A DNA stretch of 64,000 nt from Adlercreutzia shanghongiae (GTDB lineage Bacteria; Actinomycetota; Coriobacteriia; Coriobacteriales; Eggerthellaceae): positions 62,001 to 126,000 of the forward strand of contig NZ_JAYMFI010000009.1 in NCBI RefSeq assembly GCF_035830635.1, read 5' to 3'. The notes under the pieces were generated by a model. It saw only the letters and a program-made list of their open reading frames with translations, did not search any database and had not been told where the DNA came from. The position numbers and the translations under genes were made by a program. Shown one piece after another: positions 17,127 to 25,538 of this stretch; the first letter of the stretch is position 1, and each line of letters opens with the position of its first letter.

Positions 17127-19757
17127 ATGAGCTACGATACGGGCGGCGCGGTTTTGGCTGGGCCGGCGCGCTTTGTTATGCTGCCCTCGAAGATCACCTG
17201 CCCCGAGCTGGGTGCAGGCGCCCTTCGCCGGGGTGCTGTGGCGGACGCGCTTTGCGGCGTGGGTGCCTCAACGCTCACGACGGTGATCGCCCCGGCGGGC
17301 TTCGGCAAGACGACGGCCGTGGCGCAGTGGGCCTTCGAGACGCCCATGGCCGTGGCGTGGTGCGCTCTGGACGAGGACGATGCCGATCCCGCTCGGTTCT
17401 GGGCCGTGGTGCGCGCGGCCGTGCTTTCGGCTGATGGAGGCTTGAACATCTCCGAAGACGTCCTCGATACGTCTTGGGCCGACCAGGCGGCTTCCCATGC
17501 CGCTCTGACCGAGCTTATTATCGCCCTTGCGGCCCACGAGGGGGATCTCGCTATCGTGCTCGAGGATGTCCATACGGTGCAGGACTCCCTGACCAGCGGG
17601 GATGCCCTGTCCTATTTCATCCGCAATCTCCCGTCGAGCGTTCACGTGGTCGTCACCTCCCGCACGCCCTTGCGCATTCCTTTGGCGAAGCTGCGCATGC
17701 AGGGACGGCTCCTCGAAGTGGGGGAGTCGCTCTTGCGTTTTACCGCCGAGGAGGAGGCGAGGCTGTTCGCCTTGGGCGGCGTTGAGCTTGACGAGGCGGC
17801 GCTGGCCCGCATGCGCGAGGCCACGGGAGGCTGGCCGGCTGCCAGCCGCCTTTTGGCCCTGCGCTGCGAGGGGGCGGGTCTTGCCGAGGCGGAGCGGGCC
17901 ATCGAGCGGGCGCGGGAGAACGTGGGGGAGTACCTTCTGGAGGAGGTCGTGTCCTCCATCGATGACGACCTTCTCGATTTCATGGTGTCCACAAGCGTTG
18001 TGGACAGCTTCGATGTGGATCTTGCGGCGACCATTACCGAAGAGGCCGACGATCAGGTGCGTCGCCGCATCGATGAGATGGCGACGAGCGGCCTGTTCAT
18101 TCAGCGTCTTTCCCGCGAGGGCCGCTCGGATTGGTTCCGATACCACGCCATGCTGCTCGAGGTTCTGCAAGAGCGCTTCAAGCGCCTGCCCGACGCCGAG
18201 CGCTCCTCGGCGGCGCGAAGAGCTCGCGATTGGTACCTTACCGAGGGCTACGACGATGCGGCGGTCACGTTGTCCTACTGGATGCGAGACTGGGGCGCTA
18301 TCTGCGGCATCATCGAATCGCGCTGGCGGTCGCTTTACATGAACGACGACAACGAGACAGTGCTGCGCTGGGCGATGACTCTGCCTGCCGCCGTGTTGGA
18401 CGAGCATCCTTTCGTGTGCGCCGCCGCGGCTATGCCGATGGCGCTCGTGAAGGGTCCCGTTGAGGCCAACGGCCTTGTGCACAAGGCGATGCTGCGCCTT
18501 GGGGAAAACGACGACTTCCTCTTTGCCCTCTGCATGGTGCAGAAAGCTTTTCTCGCGGTGTTCGAGTGCCGCTGGAGCGAGTGCCGCGAGTTTGCCGAGA
18601 AGGCCCTGCGCTTCCTTCCCGAAGACGAGCACTATCTGCGCGGGATGATGTTGCAGCTGACCGCGTCGTCGCTGCAGTATGTCGATCCGCTCGCCGCGAG
18701 GCGTCGCTTCGCCGAGGCGCTGGAGGCGCAGCGGCTGACAGGCAATGCCAACCTCATTTGCTCCGCTTTGGGAAACCTCGCCGTGCTCTCGGCGGTGCTG
18801 GGTCGCAAGGCCGAGGCGGAAGCCTACGCGTGCCAGGCGCTTGCCTTGTACGATGAGCACGATCGCGAGCGCAAGCCGATGCTCGCCCATGCCCACTGGG
18901 CCTGCGCGGTCGTTGCCTATCTGGATAACGATGACAGGCGCTTCTCCGATGAGGTGCGCGCCTACCGAAGGCTCGCGGCCGTCTCTCGGGTTCCCTCGCT
19001 GGCCACGAGCATGGGAGTCGTTGAGGCGAAGCGGTCCCTCGCCGTCGGAGACGGGGAGGGAGCTCGCGCGCTGTTTGCCGATGCCATGACCGAAGACGTG
19101 CTTGCTGCCTCGATGGTGCTTCCCTCGATTCCCCTGGTAAGGCAGTGGCTTGCCAGCCACCGAGGCGGCGGCCCACGGGATGTGTCGGCACCCGAGCCGA
19201 GACGGGCCCTGCTCGCTGCCGTGCTCTCCTTCTGTGCGGGAGACGATGGGGCACTTGACGCGGTTGCGAAGCTTGTGTGCGACACGCCGCGGGAGGACGT
19301 CGCGCTCTGCGTTGTCGCCCGCATGCTCGCAGCCCTGCTTTCTGTCCAGAAGGGCCGCGCGCGGGCCGCCGCCGACCTCATGCGCGAGGCCTACGACATG
19401 GCGGTGGATAGGGGAGCGACGGTGCTTGTGGCGGAAAACGCCGCAGAGCTTGTCCCGCTCGTGCCCGTACTGCGCCAAGCCGAGGGTGACGCGGCTCGCA
19501 AATCTGCCGACAGCGCGCTGGTGCGCTTGATAGAAGAGGCGACAGCGTCTCTCGCGGGCCCTGCGAGCGCTCTGACCGAGCGCGAGCTCGAAATCATGGC
19601 CGTCATGGCCGACGGCGCCACGGTGGCCGAGGCGGCCGCGCAGCTCGTAGTGTCGCGCGAGACGGTGAAAAAGCACCTCGGCAACATCTACTCGAAGCTG
19701 GGCGTCCATTCCAAGATGCAGGCCGTGGCGCTGCTGCGCGACGAGGGCGTGTTGTAG
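17127..19757 (+). CDS. MalT-like LuxR-family transcriptional activator
   Basis: Large STAND-type ATPase regulator of 876 residues. The Walker A loop APAGFGKTT is at about residues 55-63, LAIVLEDVHTV gives a Walker B-like segment, and a TPR-like helical region fills the middle (about 400-750). The C-terminal LuxR helix-turn-helix (LTERELEIMAVMADGATVAE to VSRETVKKHLGNIYSKLGV) ends the protein. GGAGGGGGAG precedes the ATG. It lies between a cofactor and sulfur operon and the xanthine-dehydrogenase-like operon, both of which have a related palindrome upstream, so it is the best candidate for their activator. The inducer is unknown. Confidence 0.9.
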   Translation: MSYDTGGAVLAGPARFVMLPSKITCPELGAGALRRGAVADALCGVGASTLTTVIAPAGFGKTTAVAQWAFETPMAVAWCALDEDDADPARFWAVVRAAVLSADGGLNISEDVLDTSWADQAASHAALTELIIALAAHEGDLAIVLEDVHTVQDSLTSGDALSYFIRNLPSSVHVVVTSRTPLRIPLAKLRMQGRLLEVGESLLRFTAEEEARLFALGGVELDEAALARMREATGGWPAASRLLALRCEGAGLAEAERAIERARENVGEYLLEEVVSSIDDDLLDFMVSTSVVDSFDVDLAATITEEADDQVRRRIDEMATSGLFIQRLSREGRSDWFRYHAMLLEVLQERFKRLPDAERSSAARRARDWYLTEGYDDAAVTLSYWMRDWGAICGIIESRWRSLYMNDDNETVLRWAMTLPAAVLDEHPFVCAAAAMPMALVKGPVEANGLVHKAMLRLGENDDFLFALCMVQKAFLAVFECRWSECREFAEKALRFLPEDEHYLRGMMLQLTASSLQYVDPLAARRRFAEALEAQRLTGNANLICSALGNLAVLSAVLGRKAEAEAYACQALALYDEHDRERKPMLAHAHWACAVVAYLDNDDRRFSDEVRAYRRLAAVSRVPSLATSMGVVEAKRSLAVGDGEGARALFADAMTEDVLAASMVLPSIPLVRQWLASHRGGGPRDVSAPEPRRALLAAVLSFCAGDDGALDAVAKLVCDTPREDVALCVVARMLAALLSVQKGRARAAADLMREAYDMAVDRGATVLVAENAAELVPLVPVLRQAEGDAARKSADSALVRLIEEATASLAGPASALTERELEIMAVMADGATVAEAAAQLVVSRETVKKHLGNIYSKLGVHSKMQAVALLRDEGVL

Positions 19758-19802
19758 CCAACCAGGCGAAACGCCGAAGCGCCTCCCCCAAAATACCCCT
19801 GG

Positions 19803-19824
19803 GCATACCCCCTTCGAGTAATGC
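19803..19824. promoter_or_regulatory. Operator candidate upstream of xanthine-dehydrogenase-like operon
   Basis: The 22 bases start GCATACCCC and end ATGC, matching the perfect palindrome at 14671-14692 at 17 of 22 positions by eye. A further TACCCC lies at 19794-19799. A TATACG -10-like box (19849-19854) has no -35 box, and the site would be centred near -47 from the implied start, as for an activator-dependent promoter. A separate GTGTC-N6-GACAC repeat lies at 19854-19869. Confidence 0.5.
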
Positions 19825-19889
19825 GGGCCACCCCGTTTCTCCTTACCCTATACGTGTCAATAACGACACAGAAGAGAAGGAGGAGAAGC

Positions 19890-20609
19890 ATGACGACAAG
19901 CACTGTGTCCCGTCGAGACTTCTTCAAGGTCGGCGGCATGGCCGGTCTTGCCGCTGGTGTGGCGGGTCTGGGCATCGGCAGCGTGCTCGGTGTGCCGGAG
20001 GAGGCCGTGGCCGAGACCGTGACCGTCACGGACTTCGTCTACACCTGCCCGGTGTGCGGCCAGAAAACCACGGACTACGATGCGCTGGTCAAGCACTTCG
20101 AGGAATCGCACCCCGATGCCACCTGCGGCATTCCCCAGTGCGCCACCCTCACTATCAACGGCAACGAGGTCAAGGTGCAGGTGGAGCCCCAGTGGACGCT
20201 GCGCGAGACGCTGCTTCGCGCCACCGACTTGCACGGCGGCACCAAGGAGATGTGCGACCGCGGCGGCTGCGGCAGCTGCACCGTGCTTGTGGACGGCGTG
20301 CCGGCGCTGGCCTGCACCATGTTGGCCGTCCAGTGCGAGGGCCGTGCCATCGAGACCTCCGAGGGCATTGCGGCCGACGAGCGCTTCCGCCCGCTCGTGG
20401 AGGCCTACGCCAAGGCCGACGCGGCCCAGTGCGGCTACTGCACGCCGGGCCAGTTCACTGTGGCCAAGTACATTATCGAGAAGTACGGCGAGCCCACCGA
20501 GGAGCAGATTCGCGAAGAGCTCGCCGGCAACATCTGCCGCTGCGGTACCTATTCCCGCCACGTGAAGGCCATCACCGAGGCCGCCGCTGCCATGAAGGGA
20601 GGCAACTAA
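19890..20609 (+). CDS. Tat-exported 2Fe-2S subunit of xanthine-dehydrogenase-family enzyme, with C2H2-like motif
   Basis: Electron-transfer subunit of a molybdenum hydroxylase-type complex. A Tat signal (SRRDFF, residues 7-12) is followed by an unusual segment with Cys53, Cys56, His69 and His74, spaced C-x2-C-x12-H-x4-H like a C2H2 zinc finger. The two [2Fe-2S] domains follow: Cys122, Cys127, Cys130 and Cys142, then CGYCTPGQ and ICRCGTY. The 239-residue start at 19890 has AAGGAGGAG in front. The Tat signal should carry the signal-less Mo and FAD subunits out with it. The stop overlaps the next start (TAATG). Confidence 0.92.
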   Translation: MTTSTVSRRDFFKVGGMAGLAAGVAGLGIGSVLGVPEEAVAETVTVTDFVYTCPVCGQKTTDYDALVKHFEESHPDATCGIPQCATLTINGNEVKVQVEPQWTLRETLLRATDLHGGTKEMCDRGGCGSCTVLVDGVPALACTMLAVQCEGRAIETSEGIAADERFRPLVEAYAKADAAQCGYCTPGQFTVAKYIIEKYGEPTEEQIREELAGNICRCGTYSRHVKAITEAAAAMKGGN

Positions 20610-22903
20610 TGGGAGCCAGCTGCGAATCCATCCTCTCGGGCGTCAACGACGACCGCACCGACTTCAAATACGTCGGCACCTGGGACCATCCCGGCCGTCA
20701 GTCCTGGGACATGATCTCGGGCGCGGCGATGTATCCCACCGATATCTGGATGCCGGGCACGCTCACGGCCATGGCCCTGCATTCTCCCTACGGGCACGCG
20801 AAGATCAAGAGCCTCGACATCTCCGAGGCGGAGAAGGTGGAGGGCGTCCATCTCGTGCTCACCTACGAGGACGAGGAAATCGCCTCCATGCCCAAGTACA
20901 AGCCTGCCTACTTCGCCTTTGGAGAGAGCCCCCTTCTGGGCGATGAGGCCGAGTTCGAGGGCGACGAGGTGGGCGTGGTCGTGGTGGCCGACAACGAGGA
21001 GGCCTGCAAGCGGGCGCTCGATGCCGTGGCTGTGGAATGGGAGGCTTTGCCCTTCATCACCGATTGCCGCGAGGCCGCCAAGCCCGGTGCGCCCATCCTG
21101 CGCCCCGAGATGAACCCCGACTCCAACATGACCGGCAACACCTTCGGCGCGCCGGTCGAATGGGAGATCGGCAATGTGGAGAAGGGCCTGGCCGAATCCG
21201 ACCACGTGGAGGTCATCGAGTACGGGCGCCCCATGTGGAGCCAGTTCCGCTCCATGCCGCCGGCCTACTTCAGCTACTGGGACAACGACCCCTGGGGCAA
21301 CCCCGACGGCGAGAAGATGTGCTACGTGACCAACCACGCCCACTTCCCGAACAACGGGCCGGCCGTGTCCGCGTTCATGGGCATGGGCACCTATGCGGAC
21401 AAGGTGCGTGCTCTGTCGCCGTACATGGCCTCGCGCTACTGCGACTTCGTGGAGAAGCGCGGCGCGCTTCTGGCCCCGGTGCTCTCCAAGCGCCTCGGCG
21501 GCACCCCCGTGCGTTTCGTGAGCACCCGCCGCCAGTCCTTCGACGCCGCGGTGCCCCAGACCTACATCACCGCCCGCATCGGCTACAACAACGATGGCAT
21601 CCTGCATGCGGTACAGTCGAAGAACGTGCACCAGTCCGGTGCCCGCGGCGGCTACGGCGACAAGACTCACGGGCACTTGGTGCTGCCGCCCAATGCCCAG
21701 GCCTTCAAGTCCACTACGTGTCCCAACATCTATTCCGAGATGGCCTACTACGTCACCAATGGCGCCTGCACCACGGCCGACCCGGGCAAGGACATGTGGG
21801 AACCGGTGAATCTGGCTTTTGCCCATATCGCCGACGCTCTGGATATGCCCATCACCGACGTCATCATGAAGAACGTCTCGGTGACCGACCCCTCGCTCTC
21901 TGCCTGCATGGACGCTGGCAAGAAGGCGTTTGATTGGGACGGGAAATGGCACAAGGCCGGCGAGAAGACGTTGGAGGACGGACGGCTTCACGGTGTGGCG
22001 GCCCGCGCCTGCTGGTCGATGACCTGGGGCATGATCTCCTACAACATCAATCTGCGCATGGGCGTGGACGGCAAGATCTACATGCCCTACGCCGAGGCCC
22101 TCATCGGCACCTACTGGCCCGACGCGGTGCAGCTCGTCATCGCCGAGGAGATGGGCATGAAGCTGGAGGACGTCATCGTCTACTACGCGCCCAACTACAA
22201 CAACTGGCAGCAGGGCGACGCGGCCGACCGCGGCAGCACCTGCACCTGGGCGGCCAAGGAGGCGGCCGTGCAGCTGAAGCAGCAGATTCTCGGCACGGGC
22301 GCGGCGCTGTTTGGCGTGACTCCCGACGAGGTCGATCTGGTCGACTCCATGCTCACGCTGAAGGCCGACCCCTCCCAGCAGATGCCCATCGTGGGCATCG
22401 GCCAGCTGGCCGTGGGGTACTGCGGCAAGCCGGAGGTTCCCTTCCAGTCCGATGTGGTGCGCACCATGAACGTGGACTTCTGCGAGGTGGCGGTCGATCC
22501 CGAGACCGGCCTCGTGGAGATCACCGATTACGTGTCGGCCCACGATTTCGGCAAGGTCATCCGCCCGGCCTCGGCCTTAGGCCAGCTCGAGATGGCGCTC
22601 ACCATGGCCGAGGGCCGCGCGCTGCGCGAGGAGCTCATCTGGGACGAGAACACCGGCGTGCTTCTGAACGGCAACATGTACGACTACAAGGTGCCCACGG
22701 CCCTCGACCAGCCCGCCATCGAGGCGGTTCCGGTGGAGACGCGCATGGGCGGCGGCGCCTACGGCTCTACCGGCGTGGCCCATGCGCACACCAACGCGGG
22801 ACTCGTGGGCCTGGCCATCCAGAACGCCATCGGCGCCTGGGTGAACCAGCAGCCCTTCACGCCCGACAAGGTGCTGGCCGCCATCGCTTCCAAGCAGGCG
22901 TAG
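20609..22903 (+). CDS. Divergent xanthine-dehydrogenase-family molybdopterin subunit
   Basis: Large subunit expected to hold the Mo cofactor and active site. The 764 residues keep the two-part family layout (hammerhead-like N domain from about residue 40; FVSTRRQSFDAAVPQTY; C-terminal DYVSAHDFGKVIRP). Several active-site motifs differ: GARGGYGDK stands where GGGFGxK is expected, no RGFG-like loop is seen, and near the C terminus GGGAYGSTG (Ala717) replaces the GxGE motif that supplies the catalytic glutamate. The chemistry may therefore not be ordinary hydroxylation. It has no signal peptide and probably exports with the Tat-bearing small subunit, which it overlaps by one base. Confidence 0.85.
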   Translation: MGASCESILSGVNDDRTDFKYVGTWDHPGRQSWDMISGAAMYPTDIWMPGTLTAMALHSPYGHAKIKSLDISEAEKVEGVHLVLTYEDEEIASMPKYKPAYFAFGESPLLGDEAEFEGDEVGVVVVADNEEACKRALDAVAVEWEALPFITDCREAAKPGAPILRPEMNPDSNMTGNTFGAPVEWEIGNVEKGLAESDHVEVIEYGRPMWSQFRSMPPAYFSYWDNDPWGNPDGEKMCYVTNHAHFPNNGPAVSAFMGMGTYADKVRALSPYMASRYCDFVEKRGALLAPVLSKRLGGTPVRFVSTRRQSFDAAVPQTYITARIGYNNDGILHAVQSKNVHQSGARGGYGDKTHGHLVLPPNAQAFKSTTCPNIYSEMAYYVTNGACTTADPGKDMWEPVNLAFAHIADALDMPITDVIMKNVSVTDPSLSACMDAGKKAFDWDGKWHKAGEKTLEDGRLHGVAARACWSMTWGMISYNINLRMGVDGKIYMPYAEALIGTYWPDAVQLVIAEEMGMKLEDVIVYYAPNYNNWQQGDAADRGSTCTWAAKEAAVQLKQQILGTGAALFGVTPDEVDLVDSMLTLKADPSQQMPIVGIGQLAVGYCGKPEVPFQSDVVRTMNVDFCEVAVDPETGLVEITDYVSAHDFGKVIRPASALGQLEMALTMAEGRALREELIWDENTGVLLNGNMYDYKVPTALDQPAIEAVPVETRMGGGAYGSTGVAHAHTNAGLVGLAIQNAIGAWVNQQPFTPDKVLAAIASKQA

Positions 22904-22919
22904 AGAAGGAGGAGAAACG

Positions 22920-23858
22920 ATGAAGCACTTCAAGCACATGCAGGCCTCCTCGGCCGACCAGGCCGCCAGCGAGGCAGCGAACGGCACCGCCTGGGTCATG
23001 GCCGGCGGCACCGACCTTCTGGGAACGCTCAAGGACGAGATATTCCCCGAGTACCCCGAGACGGTCATCGATCTGAAGACCATTCCCGACATGGACGGCA
23101 TCTCCGAGGACGGCGACGAGCTGCGCATCGGCGCGCTGGCTAAGCTTTCCGATGTCGCCGAGAGCGATACGGTGAAGACCCATTGCGCGGCCCTGGCCCA
23201 GGCGGCCGCCCGCGTGGCGTCGCCCACCATCCGCCACATGGGCACGCTTGGCGGCAACGTCTGCCAGATGCACCGCTGCTGGTACTTCCGCGTGCCCGAC
23301 GACCGATTCCACTGCAAGCGCAAGGGCGGAGCGACCTGCCCGGCTCGCATTGGCGACAACCGTTACCACTCCATCTTCGGCGACGATGGCGGCTGCTTTG
23401 CCGTGAGCTCCCATGACACGGCCCCGGCGCTTGTGGCCCTGGGTGCCACGGTGGTCACCACCAAGCGCGAGATTCCCGCTGAGGAGTTCTTCGGCGCTCA
23501 CGGGCACCGCTCCAACGTGCTGGAAGACGGCGAGGTGGTGAAGGAGTTCCGCGTGCCCAAGGCGGCCAAGAGCGCCTTCCAGAAGTTCGCCTTGCGCAAG
23601 TCCATCGACTTCCCTGTGGTGAACTGCGCCGTGGCTCAAGGCCCCGACGGTGCCACCCGCGTGGTGCTCGGCGGCGTGTACCCGGCGCCTTGGCGCTCGA
23701 AGGAGGCCGAGGCCGAACTGTCCGGCGGCGTGGACGAGCAGTCCGCCGCCAAGGCCGGCGAGGCCGCCGTATCGGTAGCCAAGCCGCTCGGTAAGAACGC
23801 CTACAAGATCGACATCGCGCGGACGCTTGTGAAGCGCACGCTGACCGACATCGCGTAA
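22920..23858 (+). CDS. FAD subunit with extra cysteine loop (CoxM/HcrB type)
   Basis: FAD-binding electron-transfer subunit, 312 residues. WVMAGGTDLLGTLK (about 25-38) and TIRHMGTLGGNVC (about 103-115) are the two FAD-binding motifs. Unlike most xanthine dehydrogenase FAD subunits, a loop with Cys115, Cys120, Cys132, Cys140 and Cys159 follows directly. It resembles the loop that binds an additional [4Fe-4S] cluster in the beta subunit of 4-hydroxybenzoyl-CoA reductase, an enzyme that runs reductively. Exact ligands need alignment. GAAGGAGGAG precedes the start, 16 bases after the Mo subunit. Confidence 0.88.
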   Translation: MKHFKHMQASSADQAASEAANGTAWVMAGGTDLLGTLKDEIFPEYPETVIDLKTIPDMDGISEDGDELRIGALAKLSDVAESDTVKTHCAALAQAAARVASPTIRHMGTLGGNVCQMHRCWYFRVPDDRFHCKRKGGATCPARIGDNRYHSIFGDDGGCFAVSSHDTAPALVALGATVVTTKREIPAEEFFGAHGHRSNVLEDGEVVKEFRVPKAAKSAFQKFALRKSIDFPVVNCAVAQGPDGATRVVLGGVYPAPWRSKEAEAELSGGVDEQSAAKAGEAAVSVAKPLGKNAYKIDIARTLVKRTLTDIA

Positions 23859-23885
23859 CCGAACGCTCGGATGAAGGAGAAGGCG

Positions 23886-24980
23886 ATGGCGGAGAACGTG
23901 GCGGTAAGCTGGGGAAGCGCTTTGGGGGAGCTGCGCCGATGGGCGTCTGCCCAAGAGGGCGTTAAGCTCGCCCCCGGTAAGATCTCGGTGCCGAAGCCCG
24001 CGCGCGATGAGTTCTACCGTCGCGCGAGCCAGGTGCAGAAGCTGCTTGCCGCATCGGTGCTCGCCGATGAGATGGCTGCCGCCGAGGTGCTTGCGCGCCG
24101 GTTTTCCTCGGCAAGAGAGGGCCTCTGCCGGGCCGCGGGGCTTTCCCGCTACGCCTTGGCGCCGCGTCTCGAGCAGTTCGTCGAGGATCCGCGGGAGGCC
24201 GCCGCGCGGCCCCTGCAGGCGCTCGTGCTGGACGCGGCAAGCGGCCTGGTCCCTTTGGCCGAGGTGGACGGTGCGGCGCGCGAGGCAGCGCGGGCTCCCT
24301 TCGAGGTGCTTCTTCGCGCGGCCTACGAGGCCTGGGTCTATTTGAGCGTGGTGAGCGCTCTTGGGCCGGTGCGCTTCTGGGTCGTTGCCGCCGAGGGGCC
24401 CGATTCGCTCGTAGCGGTCGAGACCGACGAGGTACGCGCCGGATGGCAGGTGCCCTCGCGCGAGCTTCGCGTTCCCGAGGCGGTGTTTCGCACCCGCGAG
24501 GGCGAAACCTACGCGCTGAAGATGGAGTGCGCCCGCGAGATCGACTACTACGACGCCATGGTACCGCTGGCGCGGGATACCTCGGCCGGCGGGAACACCT
24601 TCGAGCTTTTGGGCCATCGCGTGCTTTTGCTCTACCGTCTTGCCGACGAGGGGTCGGTGGCGCCCGTGGTCAACCGCAAGGAGAAGCGTCAGGTGCACTG
24701 CGATTTGGCTGTGAGCGTTCTTGCTCCCCGCGAAATGGAGAACCGCTCCTATTTGGGCGTCTTCATTCAGCGAGCCCAGAAGCTGCGCATCAAGCGTCCG
24801 CTGCAAGTCGTCACCTACGGAGCGGCCAAGGGCTTTCCTCTTGAGATGGCCGACGACCCTGCGGCCCCCGCAGTTTGCTGCCGCCAGGTGGGACTCGACG
24901 AGGAAGCGCTTGGCGCGATAGCTCGCGAACTTCAATCCGAACCGATTCGCAACGTTGCTTTCAACCCCATTTCTCACTAG
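23886..24980 (+). CDS. Unknown protein in xanthine-dehydrogenase-like operon
   Basis: I do not recognise this 364-residue protein. It has no signal peptide, membrane span or cofactor motif. The first 140 residues are rich in Ala, Arg and Glu and look helical. The rest is mixed, with segments such as EIDYYDAMVPLARDTSAGG, LLGHRVLLLYRL and NRKEKRQVHCDLAVSVL, and a CC pair near the C terminus. ATG at 23886 follows GAAGGAGAAGG; the upstream ATG at 23871 would add five residues. Its place between the FAD subunit and the cytochrome suggests an accessory or chaperone role for this exported complex, but that is inference from context only. Confidence 0.7.
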   Translation: MAENVAVSWGSALGELRRWASAQEGVKLAPGKISVPKPARDEFYRRASQVQKLLAASVLADEMAAAEVLARRFSSAREGLCRAAGLSRYALAPRLEQFVEDPREAAARPLQALVLDAASGLVPLAEVDGAAREAARAPFEVLLRAAYEAWVYLSVVSALGPVRFWVVAAEGPDSLVAVETDEVRAGWQVPSRELRVPEAVFRTREGETYALKMECAREIDYYDAMVPLARDTSAGGNTFELLGHRVLLLYRLADEGSVAPVVNRKEKRQVHCDLAVSVLAPREMENRSYLGVFIQRAQKLRIKRPLQVVTYGAAKGFPLEMADDPAAPAVCCRQVGLDEEALGAIARELQSEPIRNVAFNPISH

Positions 24981-24998
24981 TTGAAAAGGAGATAAGAC

Positions 24999-25496
24999 AT
25001 GAAGGGAATGACAAGGAAGGGCCTCGCGGCGATACTGTGCGCCTCGGCGCTGACTTTAGGCCTTGCGGGCTGTGCGCCCGAGACTCAAGAGGTCGCCCCC
25101 AGCGATGGCCTGGCTTCCAACGACATGGTGGTGCGCGGCCAGTACACGCCCTACGACCCGAGCGTGGAGGCCGAGGCCGCCAGCGGCACGGCCATCGAGG
25201 GCTCCGAGGAGGAGCAGCTCCAGCAGGAGCGCATCGCCGGCGGTGCCGTGGGCGCCGTGCAGTCGGCCAACCTCGAGCCGCTCGAGGGCATCACCGACTA
25301 CAGCGAGGGCGAGTACGTGCCCACTTACGGCATCGCCTGCGATATCCCCGAAGTGGTTCACGGCGAGGCCAACGGCACGGCTTGCACGAGCTGCCACACG
25401 GCCGACGGCTCGGGTACGGGAACCCAGGTTCCGGCGAGCCACGTCGATCAGAACTTGACCGACGAGGAGTGCCTGACCTGCCACGAGATGCAGTAA
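24999..25496 (+). CDS. Diheme c-type cytochrome lipoprotein
   Basis: Small extracytoplasmic electron carrier of 165 residues. The signal peptide ends in a lipobox (LAGC, Cys25), anchoring it to the outer face of the membrane. Two haem c sites are visible, CTSCH (129-133) and CLTCH (158-162), with His148 as a possible distal ligand. A long acidic linker separates anchor and haem domain. It lies 18 bases after the unknown gene, so it is the likely electron partner of the exported molybdoenzyme. The haem domain resembles NapB/cytochrome c3-like folds only by its two CxxCH motifs. Confidence 0.88.
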   Translation: MKGMTRKGLAAILCASALTLGLAGCAPETQEVAPSDGLASNDMVVRGQYTPYDPSVEAEAASGTAIEGSEEEQLQQERIAGGAVGAVQSANLEPLEGITDYSEGEYVPTYGIACDIPEVVHGEANGTACTSCHTADGSGTGTQVPASHVDQNLTDEECLTCHEMQ

Positions 25497-25538
25497 TGCT
25501 TCGTCGTTGCTGACGCAACGCGTAAGGAGGAGGAGAGT

